NCBI RefSeq assembly: GCF_017377735.1
Contig: NZ_JAFVMH010000001.1
Coordinates: forward strand, 248,001 to 312,000
Length of the DNA stretch: 64,000 nucleotides
Origin: Acetobacter garciniae
GTDB lineage: Bacteria; Pseudomonadota; Alphaproteobacteria; Acetobacterales; Acetobacteraceae
Direction of reading: 5' to 3'
The notes beneath the pieces are model-generated. The model was given only the letters and a program-made list of their open reading frames with translations. It did no database searches and was not told where the DNA came from. This document shows positions 17,711 through 24,605 of the stretch, piece by piece. The stretch's first letter is position 1; every line of letters starts with the position of its first letter. A program made the translations under genes and the position numbers.

Positions 17711-19429
17711 ATGCCGACTGAAATCAAAGTACCCACCCTTGGCGAAAGTGTTACCACTGCCACGGTGGGGAAGTGGCTCAAGCAGCCGGGTGACGCCGTC
17801 AAGGAAGACGAACCGATTGTAGAACTCGAGACCGACAAGGTCAGTGTCGAGGTTCCCGCCCCTGCCTCCGGTCGGCTGGTCAGCCACGCCGTGAAGGAAG
17901 GCGACGAGGTTGAAGTGGGTGCCGTGCTGGCAACGCTCGAAGCGGGTGCCGCAGGTGCTGCGCCGGCAGCCCCCGCCCCCAAGGCCGAAGCGCCCAAGGC
18001 CGCTGCCCCCGCACCGGCTGCCGCAACACCGGCCCCTGCCGAAACCGATTACGACGTGGTCGTGATCGGGGCCGGGCCGGGCGGGTATGTGTGCGCCATT
18101 CGCGCAGCGCAGCTTGGTTTCAAGGTGGCCTGCGTCGAACAGCGCGCGACGCTGGGCGGCACGTGCCTGAATGTCGGGTGCATTCCGTCCAAGGCGCTGT
18201 TGCAGTCTTCCGAAAACTATCACGCGGCGGGGCATGATTTCGCGACCCATGGCGTGGTGATCGACAGCGTGAAGCTCGACCTGGCCCGCATGCAGGCCCG
18301 CAAGGCGGAAATTGTCGGCGCCAACGTGAAGGGTGTCGAATTCCTGTTCAAGAAAAACGGCATTACCTGGCTGAAAGGCCACGGCAAGGTCGAAGGCACG
18401 GGCCGCCTGAGCGTGGACGGCAAGCCGGTGACCGCCAAGCACATCATCATCGCCAGCGGCAGCGACAGTGCGAACCTGCCGGGGATCGAGGTGGATGAGA
18501 AGGTTATCGTCACCTCCACGGGTGCGCTGGAACTGTCCGAAGTGCCCAAGCGCATGGTGGTGATCGGCGGCGGCGTGATCGGGCTTGAGCTTGGCAGTGT
18601 CTGGAGCCGCCTGGGTGCGGATGTGACGGTTGTGGAATTCCTCGACCGTCTGGTGCCCGGCACGGATAACGAGATCGCCACCCAGTTCCAGAAGCTGCTG
18701 GTCAAGCAGGGCTTCAAGATGAAGCTGGGCCACAAGGTGACAAAGGCCGAAAAAACCAAGAAAGGTGTGGTGCTGAGCATCGAACCTTCCGCCGGTGGCA
18801 CGGTTGAAACGCTTGAAGCCGATGTGGTTCTGGTGGCCGTGGGCCGGACCGCGGCCAGCAAGAACATGGGGCTGGAAGAAGCCGGCATTGCGCTGGACAA
18901 GCGTGGCCGTGTGGAAGTGGATGCCCATTTCGCCACCAGTGTTCCGGGCATTTACGCCATTGGCGACGTGATCGCGGGCCCCATGCTCGCCCACAAAGCC
19001 GAGGAAGAAGGCGTGGCCCTGGCCGAAATTCTGGCCGGGCAGGCGGGGCATGTGAATTACGACGCCATTCCCGGCGTGATCTACACCTGGCCTGAAGTGG
19101 CGTCCGTCGGCTTTACGGAAGAGCAGCTCAAGGAAAAATCCGTGGCCTACAAGGTCGGGAAGTTTCCGTTCCTGGCCAATGGCCGCGCCCGCGCCCTGGG
19201 CATGACGGACGGCTTTGTCAAAGTGCTGGCTGACAAGCAGACCGATCGCGTTCTGGGTGTGCACATCATCGGCCCGGCGGCGGGTGAGCTGATTGCCGAG
19301 GCAACCATGGCGATCGAATTCGGCGCGTCCGCCGAAGATATCGGCCGTGTCTGCCACGCGCATCCGACACTGAGCGAAGCCGTGAAGGAAGCTGCCCTGG
19401 CTGCCGATAATCGTGCATTGAATATGTGA
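17711..19429 (+). CDS. lpd: Dihydrolipoyl dehydrogenase with N-terminal lipoyl domain
   Basis: 572-residue fusion. Residues 1-80 are a lipoyl domain almost identical in protein sequence to that of SucB ([20 protein letters not shown], then [11 protein letters not shown]). An Ala/Pro linker leads to the flavoprotein at about residue 116. That part has the FAD fingerprint [15 protein letters not shown], the redox pair [13 protein letters not shown], the NAD fingerprint [13 protein letters not shown] and the C-terminal [11 protein letters not shown] catalytic His-Glu. It reoxidises dihydrolipoyl groups of the complex. Tethered E3 lipoyl domains are known in some proteobacteria. The start is ATG 17711; a GTG six codons earlier has no ribosome site. 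Confidence 0.97.
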   Translation: MPTEIKVPTLGESVTTATVGKWLKQPGDAVKEDEPIVELETDKVSVEVPAPASGRLVSHAVKEGDEVEVGAVLATLEAGAAGAAPAAPAPKAEAPKAAAPAPAAATPAPAETDYDVVVIGAGPGGYVCAIRAAQLGFKVACVEQRATLGGTCLNVGCIPSKALLQSSENYHAAGHDFATHGVVIDSVKLDLARMQARKAEIVGANVKGVEFLFKKNGITWLKGHGKVEGTGRLSVDGKPVTAKHIIIASGSDSANLPGIEVDEKVIVTSTGALELSEVPKRMVVIGGGVIGLELGSVWSRLGADVTVVEFLDRLVPGTDNEIATQFQKLLVKQGFKMKLGHKVTKAEKTKKGVVLSIEPSAGGTVETLEADVVLVAVGRTAASKNMGLEEAGIALDKRGRVEVDAHFATSVPGIYAIGDVIAGPMLAHKAEEEGVALAEILAGQAGHVNYDAIPGVIYTWPEVASVGFTEEQLKEKSVAYKVGKFPFLANGRARALGMTDGFVKVLADKQTDRVLGVHIIGPAAGELIAEATMAIEFGASAEDIGRVCHAHPTLSEAVKEAALAADNRALNM

Positions 19430-19495
19430 TTGTTTTTCTCCTGTTAGAAGAAATGGCGTAGTCTCTGCTGACTGGATTGCGGGAGAGACTACGGC

Positions 19496-21097
19496 ATGAA
19501 TACGCTGAAATGTCTGGCGGTTGGCGGCCTGCTGGCCGTGCAGGCCATGCCGGCGGTAGCACAGACCGCGACCGCGCCCGCCCTTTCAAGCCCCGCCCCG
19601 GCAAACGGGGTGGCCAGCCGCCCCAAAACCGATTCCGGGCAGCCCCCGCCTGCGTTTTTCCCCGATGGGGATGTGGGGGCAGGCTGGTCGGCGCCGGTGG
19701 GCGGGGCGGCATCTGCTCCGGCGGCTTTGTCACATCCGACCTCGCCAGCCAGCCCTTCCACGTTACCGCTGACACCCCGGCCGGTTCCGCCTTCGGTGCC
19801 CTTGCCACCGCTGCCGTCCCCTTCTCGCCCGGTCATACCGGCTTCGGGTTCGGAGGTCGCGCATGCCGCATTGCCTTCCCCTACGCTGACAGCCACGCCA
19901 CAGCCGGGGCTGGCCACTCCGCCCGCAGCGTCATTGGCGCAGGCATCCGCACAGGCATCCACGTCGGCGCAGGCTCAGCCGGAGTCCCGGTTTGGGCTGC
20001 CGTCTCCGTCCGCCTATGCGGCTCAGTCCCCGGCTCCGGTGTCGCAGCCCGTATATGGCGCGGTTCAGGCTCCCTCAGCGTCCCGTTCGGTTCAGGCTCA
20101 GCCTTTGCCGCCGCTGCCGCCGGTTCAGGCCCAGTCGGGTCAGACCCCACCAGCCCAGACCCCATCAGCCCAGACCCCGCCGCCCCAAGCCGCGCCGGGT
20201 CTGGATCAGTCGGCCCCGCTCCTGCCACCGCCGGCATCCGCGTTGCCACCTTCGGATGTGGCCGCCGGTTCTCCCGCGCCAGGGGCGGAGGTTCCTCTTC
20301 CCCCCATTCCCATGCTGGATGAGGGCCAGGCGTTCGAAGAAGCCATGCGGCTGCGTGCGGATTTTCACAGGGAAGTTCCCGTGGCGCTGCATCTGACGGC
20401 GGAGCAGCAGGCACAGTGGATCGCACTGGCGCGCCAGCAGGTCGAGCAGGCCGGTTACGTGATAGACCGGCCCCAGGTCATGATCGTGGTTGACCGCAAC
20501 CCGGCCGTGCAGCGCCTGTGCCTGTTGCTGGTCATGCCCGGCCAGGCGGACTGGCAGGTCATTGGCGGCACGCGTGTTTCAACCGGCACGACGGGACGCA
20601 AATATTACTACATCACCCCGACCGGGATTTTCACCAACACGGCGGATCGGCTGGGCTATCGCGCTTTGGGTACCAAGAACGAGAACGGGATCAGGGGCAT
20701 TGGTGCGAAGGGCATGCGCGTGTGGGATTTCGGGTGGCAATGGGCGGAAAAAGGCTGGCTGCCCAGCCGCGAAAAAGGGCAGATCCGGCTTGAAATGCAC
20801 GCGACCGACCCCGATTTTCTGGAACGCCGTTTAGGCCGCACCGCATCCGAAGGGTGTATTCGCATTCCCGCAACGCTGAATGTCTTTCTGGACCGGCACG
20901 GCCTGCTGGATGTCGCCTACGAACAGAAGGCGGCGGTGGACCGGCGTTTTCGCGCCCTGCTGCGGCCTGACAGAACGCCCTCGCCCTTGGCGGGGCTGGC
21001 CGTGCTGGTGCTGGATACCGCCCCACCCCCTGCGGACGCCAGAAAAACGGCGGGCCTGCGGGATGAGGCAGCGCACAGGGCACCGGCCAACGGGTAA
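19496..21097 (+). CDS. Exported L,D-transpeptidase (YkuD fold)
   Basis: 533 residues with a signal peptide (MNTLKCLAVGGLLAVQAMPA, predicted cut after AVA). About 240 residues of Pro/Ser/Gln-rich linker follow, then a C-terminal YkuD domain. The catalytic motif is H at ~436 in LEMHATDP and Cys454 in TASEGCIRIP, matching the His...Ser-x-Gly-Cys pattern. Such enzymes cross-link peptidoglycan or anchor proteins to it; the long disordered linker could span the periplasm. It follows lpd by 66 bp, probably with its own promoter. An L-Ala-mDAP (1,3) cross-linking class has been described in acetic acid bacteria; membership cannot be settled here. Confidence 0.85.
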   Translation: MNTLKCLAVGGLLAVQAMPAVAQTATAPALSSPAPANGVASRPKTDSGQPPPAFFPDGDVGAGWSAPVGGAASAPAALSHPTSPASPSTLPLTPRPVPPSVPLPPLPSPSRPVIPASGSEVAHAALPSPTLTATPQPGLATPPAASLAQASAQASTSAQAQPESRFGLPSPSAYAAQSPAPVSQPVYGAVQAPSASRSVQAQPLPPLPPVQAQSGQTPPAQTPSAQTPPPQAAPGLDQSAPLLPPPASALPPSDVAAGSPAPGAEVPLPPIPMLDEGQAFEEAMRLRADFHREVPVALHLTAEQQAQWIALARQQVEQAGYVIDRPQVMIVVDRNPAVQRLCLLLVMPGQADWQVIGGTRVSTGTTGRKYYYITPTGIFTNTADRLGYRALGTKNENGIRGIGAKGMRVWDFGWQWAEKGWLPSREKGQIRLEMHATDPDFLERRLGRTASEGCIRIPATLNVFLDRHGLLDVAYEQKAAVDRRFRALLRPDRTPSPLAGLAVLVLDTAPPPADARKTAGLRDEAAHRAPANG

Positions 21098-21536
21098 GGG
21101 AACGGTATCGGAAACCGCCCCTGCCCGGTGTGGCGGCCCGGGTCAGGCGTGAAAAATCACTTGCCGGTTCCGCGCTGCTGATTTTTGCACCAGCCACCAG
21201 CCACCAGCCACCAGCCACCAGCCACCAGCCACCAGCCACCAGCCACCAGCCACCAGCCACCAGCCACCAGCCACCAGCCACCAGCCACCAGCCACCAGCC
21301 CGCCGGATCGGCTCATGCATCGGGGTGGCAGGTGGTTCGAACCGTGCTGGCACGGCCCTGCCGGGCGGCTGGCGGTTTCCACAGCACCGATCCGCGAAAG
21401 TGGTGGGCCTCCAATATGAATCCCTCACAGCCGTGGCCTCCCTGCTGCCCCGTGGTCGTAACACCGCCTGGGGGCGGCATGACCTCGTGACGGAGCGTCC
21501 AGCGAATGGCGTAGAAAGATTTGCGGGTTTTGAAAT
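21098..21536. other. Spacer between convergent genes, mostly filled by a minisatellite
   Basis: 439 bp between the L,D-transpeptidase stop and the stop of the convergent PepSY gene. It holds the 7-bp tandem repeat at 21188-21300. The remainder (21301-21536) has short open frames on both strands. One 88-codon minus-strand frame (21313-21579) overlaps the end of the PepSY gene and is not convincing. No terminator hairpin with a T-run was seen. Confidence 0.6.
21188..21300. repeat. 7-bp tandem repeat, about 16 perfect copies
   Basis: The unit CAGCCAC repeats without a mismatch from about 21188 to 21300 (113 bp). On the minus strand it reads GTGGCTG. All three frames stay open because 21 bp make seven codons (Ser-His-Gln-Pro-Pro-Ala-Thr on plus; Trp/Leu/Val/Ala/Gly on minus). 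The perfect array implies recent expansion or ongoing slippage. It lies between two 3' ends, so copy-number change would not shift a recognised gene. Confidence 0.97.
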
Positions 21537-22733
21537 TCAGCGTGGGTGCCGCGTTCTTGCGGGTTTGCGCTTGCGCCACCAGATCATGACGCCCGTAACC
21601 GTAAGCACGCAGACCGCAAGGCCTGATGTGCAGATGACGATTCGCCCGAAAAGCCCGGCAATTTCCCCGCTATGCCAGGGGAACTGCATCTGAAGAACCA
21701 GATTGCCGAGCCTGCCCTGGCCGGGAATCTCCGCTTCGGTGACTCGGCCTGTTTTCAGGTCCACGCTCAGCCGCGCACTGCCCAGGCCGGGTGGCGGGGC
21801 GCCGTTATGGCTGAAAAGATAGAACGTAGCGCTCGATCCGTCGGGGGCCAGCAGCACTGCGGCGGGTGGTTCCCGATCGCCATGGGTGCGGGTAAACGCC
21901 GCGGCTATGGCTTCGGCCTCATCAAGCGTGACGGCGCGTGGCGGTGGTGTGTCGGCCTGTACTGCCGCGATCGGTGGGGTTGTGGGCAGGACGGCCCGCA
22001 CGACGGGATTGAAAATTTCATCACCCAAAGCCAGCGCCACACCGCTGATAGCCACACCCAGCAGGACGATCAGCAGCCACAGGGAGATGGCCCGATGCAG
22101 GTCGAAGGCGAGCCTGATCGATGACCGCCCCATGGCAATCTTCCAGCTTTTGCCCCACCGGCGCCAGAACCCTGCCGGGCGCAGAGGCGCAGGGCGGGGG
22201 GGCAGTGTCAGGATCAGCCCGACAACGCAGTCGACCGACCACAGGATCGCACTCAGCCCCATGATCCATGTGCCGGTCCTGCCCAGGTCGAGCGAATAAT
22301 GAACCCGGTATAAAAACGGCATCAGGGCCCGGCGGTTGAGGCAGCAGCCTTCCGTCGCGCGCATTCCCTGGATTGTGCCATCGGACGGATCTAGGAAAAT
22401 TTCGGTCTCGAGCGGGGCTGGCTGGCCGGGCCTGTCTTCGGTGGCGAAGGCCTCGATCGCGTGGCCGGGTGCGGGCCGGTAGAGCAGGGCGGTAATTTGT
22501 GCGGCCGGGCGTTGCGCGTTCAGGCGCGACACCACGTGGGAGAGTGCCAGATGCCCGTCAGGGTGGGCGGCCCTGAACAGATCGGGATTGAGTGCGGCGT
22601 CGATCTCGCCCTGGAAAGCGCACAGGCTTCCCGTCAGGCCAGCCGTGAACAGGATGGCGGCCAGGAGCAGGCCCGTATAGCGGTGCATCCGCACAAGGGT
22701 GGGGCGAATGGTTTTCAGGGTCAGGACAGCCAT
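21537..22733 (-). CDS. PepSY-domain membrane protein, iron-uptake associated
   Basis: 398-residue inner-membrane protein of the PepSY-associated TM helix family (PiuB/FoxB-like). It has a TM helix after VRMHRYTGLLLAAILFTAGL and a periplasmic PepSY-type stretch. TM segments follow around WIMGLSAILWSVDCVVGLIL and LHRAISLWLLIVLLGVAISG, then a second PepSY region and a final TM helix with a basic tail. Conserved histidines near the helices (MHRYTG, LHRAIS, FPWHSGE) are typical. Members are linked to reductive release of iron from siderophores. It is divergent from the fecI-fecR-receptor genes, with about 165 bp of shared promoter DNA. ATG 22733 is preferred over an upstream TTG. Confidence 0.88.
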   Translation of the reverse strand: MAVLTLKTIRPTLVRMHRYTGLLLAAILFTAGLTGSLCAFQGEIDAALNPDLFRAAHPDGHLALSHVVSRLNAQRPAAQITALLYRPAPGHAIEAFATEDRPGQPAPLETEIFLDPSDGTIQGMRATEGCCLNRRALMPFLYRVHYSLDLGRTGTWIMGLSAILWSVDCVVGLILTLPPRPAPLRPAGFWRRWGKSWKIAMGRSSIRLAFDLHRAISLWLLIVLLGVAISGVALALGDEIFNPVVRAVLPTTPPIAAVQADTPPPRAVTLDEAEAIAAAFTRTHGDREPPAAVLLAPDGSSATFYLFSHNGAPPPGLGSARLSVDLKTGRVTEAEIPGQGRLGNLVLQMQFPWHSGEIAGLFGRIVICTSGLAVCVLTVTGVMIWWRKRKPARTRHPR

Positions 22734-22779
22734 TCCCCACGGCTTGCCATGTCGGGCAAAAAGGGGCAATAGAAGCAAC

Positions 22780-22794
22780 TAAGAATAAATCGCA
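22780..22794. promoter_or_regulatory. Possible iron-regulator (Fur-type) box, PepSY/fecI promoter region
   Basis: The minus strand reads TGCGATTTATTCTTA within an AT-rich island between the divergent PepSY and fecI genes. It partly matches the alphaproteobacterial Fur-like pattern TGCGAAT-N-ATTCGCA, mainly in the left arm. The position fits control of both genes. The match is imperfect and the assignment tentative. Confidence 0.3.
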
Positions 22795-22897
22795 TATAAA
22801 AGACGTGCCTGCTCCCGCTTCGGGCACCCCGCACAGGCGGAGCCCAGGGGCGGCACAGCGCTGCTGGAGTACTCTGTCAGGGAAACTTCAGGCCGTG

Positions 22898-23407
22898 GTG
22901 TCCACCGATCGCCTTCTGGAAGCCTATCTTGCCAACCGCCCGCGTTTTGTCTCGCTTGCGGCCTCGATGGTCGGGTGCACCGCCCATGCGGAGGACATCG
23001 TCCAGGACGCCTTTATCCAGCTTGCCTCGGCCAGAAAGCAGGGCGTGGTCGTTTTCAGCCCGCTTGCCTACCTGACAACCATCGTTCGTCGCCTGGCATT
23101 CGATCATATGCGGGCGGCCCGCAGGCAGGTTCCCACCCCGATCGACCACGCCATGCTGGCGGTCAGCGGTGCAAGCACCCCCTGCCCGGAAACGCAACTG
23201 GCACACAGGCAGGAGCTGGACACTGTCGCACAGGCGCTGGCGGCATTGCCCCCCCGCACGCGCCGTGCTTTCGAGATGTACCGTATCGGCGGCTACACCT
23301 TGCACGAAATCGCCTGCGTTCTGGACGTATCCACCCCGCGTGTTCACAAGATGATCCAGATCGCGCTGGTCGCCTGTGCCGCTGCCCTGCCGGATGCGGA
23401 ACCATGA
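22898..23407 (+). CDS. fecI: FecI-like ECF RNA polymerase sigma factor
   Basis: 169-residue ECF sigma factor. Region 2 holds the conserved AEDIVQDAFIQLA and the -10-reading ATIVRRLAFDHMRA-like helix. Region 4 holds LPPRTRRAFEMYRIGGYTLHEIA and a helix-turn-helix (VLDVSTPRVHKM). It would direct transcription of the receptor when FecR relays a siderophore signal. The start is a choice among GTG codons at 22895/22898 (typical N-terminus STDRLLEAYLANRP) and GTG 22805 with 31 extra residues; no ATG is available. It is followed after 67 bp by fecR. Confidence 0.9.
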   Translation: MSTDRLLEAYLANRPRFVSLAASMVGCTAHAEDIVQDAFIQLASARKQGVVVFSPLAYLTTIVRRLAFDHMRAARRQVPTPIDHAMLAVSGASTPCPETQLAHRQELDTVAQALAALPPRTRRAFEMYRIGGYTLHEIACVLDVSTPRVHKMIQIALVACAAALPDAEP

Positions 23408-23474
23408 TGCATCAGCCCCCCTTGCGGGGAAACAGTCTGCGCCTGAACGTGCGGGTTAGCGGGAGTGCCCGTGC

Positions 23475-24467
23475 ATGAGCACACAGAACCGCAAGGCCGA
23501 TAGTGCGATGCTGGAGGCGGCCACCTGGAAAATCCGCCTGCACGAGAACCCGCATGACGCGGGCCTGGCAGCGGAATTCGAAGCCTGGCGCGGGCTGGAT
23601 GCGCGTCATGATCGGGCCTGGCGCAAGATGGAGCAGGTCTGGGGCGCCACGGCCATGCTGGCGGATAATACGGCACCCCCCGATTACCCAGTCGGGCCGT
23701 TACCCGCGCCACCGCCCCACACGGTCGGGGGGCGGGCCCTGCGGCTTGCGGCCTGTGCGATCGTGCCCGTCCTGGCCTGTCTCCTGGCTTTTGCCCCGCC
23801 GGATTTTCTGCTGCGTTGGCAAGCCGATTACTACACGACAACGGGCGAGACCCGCACCATCGTCCTGGCCGACGGCTCATCCGTCGTTCTGGCGGCGCGA
23901 TCGGCCATCGCGTTACGGTATTCCGCCAAAGAGCGTGGCGTGGCCCTTCTGGCGGGGGAAGCCTTTTTCAGGGTCGCGCATGACGGGGCACGCGGTTTTG
24001 CCGTCACGGCGGGGGGTGTCACCACCCGCGATATCGGCACGGCTTTCGATGTGCGCATGGCGGGGCCGCACGTGGCCGTTGCTGTTCGCGAAGGGGTTGT
24101 CAGTGTCTCCCGCACGGCTGCGGACATCCCCCGCCGCCTGAATGCCGGCCAGCAATGGACGCTGGACCGGCAGACAGGCCGGGTCGGCAGCAGCCAGGTC
24201 GATCCCGACAGCGTGGGGTCATGGCAGTCGGGCCATCTGGTGCTGGACGGGCTTACATTGTCCGAAGCGGTGGATGTGCTGGGGCGCTATTACCCTGGAA
24301 CGGTCCTGACACACGGGCTGGGCCGGGACAGGACGCCGATCGGCGGTGTTTATGACCTTCACCGCCCGCTGGAGGCGCTGCAAGCGCTTTGCGCAGTGCA
24401 TGGGGGGCGGCTTGTCTCGCTGCCCGCGGGCTTTGTCTTGGCTTTGCCGGGGCCTGCAAAACCCTGA
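23475..24467 (+). CDS. fecR: FecR-family anti-sigma regulator
   Basis: 330-residue single-pass membrane protein. The cytoplasmic N-terminal part (to about residue 85) has the DUF4880-type ATWKIRLHENPHDAGLAAEF and the W-rich ARHDRAWRKMEQVW motif that binds sigma. A TM helix follows (ALRLAACAIVPVLACLLAFA). The periplasmic FecR domain begins at YYTTTGETRTIVLADGSSV and has the RGFAVTAGGVTTRDIGTAFD core. It sits between fecI and the STN-type receptor, so it is expected to connect the receptor's N-terminal domain to the sigma factor. Confidence 0.93.
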   Translation: MSTQNRKADSAMLEAATWKIRLHENPHDAGLAAEFEAWRGLDARHDRAWRKMEQVWGATAMLADNTAPPDYPVGPLPAPPPHTVGGRALRLAACAIVPVLACLLAFAPPDFLLRWQADYYTTTGETRTIVLADGSSVVLAARSAIALRYSAKERGVALLAGEAFFRVAHDGARGFAVTAGGVTTRDIGTAFDVRMAGPHVAVAVREGVVSVSRTAADIPRRLNAGQQWTLDRQTGRVGSSQVDPDSVGSWQSGHLVLDGLTLSEAVDVLGRYYPGTVLTHGLGRDRTPIGGVYDLHRPLEALQALCAVHGGRLVSLPAGFVLALPGPAKP

Positions 24468-24555
24468 TCCATCTGCCCGGCCATGCGGCCGCGTGAAAAA
24501 AAATCACCCACCCCCGTTAAAAAACAGACGCCCCAACGGACATGGATATACGCGA

Positions 24556-24572
24556 ATGCAATTCGTTTGCAT
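24556..24572. promoter_or_regulatory. Putative Fur-type operator upstream of the TonB receptor
   Basis: A 6-5-6 inverted repeat (ATGCAA, TTCGT, TTGCAT) sits 33 bp before the receptor start in an AT-rich stretch. TGCAA/TTGCA arms resemble alphaproteobacterial Fur or Mur boxes. With the FecI/FecR pair next door, double control by iron and siderophore is likely. Confidence 0.45.
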
Positions 24573-24605
24573 CTTTTGATAACCGTTCGTCCGTGGGACC
24601 AAACC

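Noticed and set aside
21188-21300. CRISPR-like array
   Set aside because: The repeat is a 7-bp unit with no spacers and no cas genes; it is a simple minisatellite.
21334-21343. T-loop-like GGTTCGAACC suggesting a tRNA
   Set aside because: No acceptor stem, D-arm or anticodon arm can be built; the upstream 50 bases run into the heptamer repeat.
21313-21579. 88-codon minus-strand frame overlapping the PepSY gene end
   Set aside because: No family similarity, no ribosome site and it overlaps the PepSY gene's 3' end.
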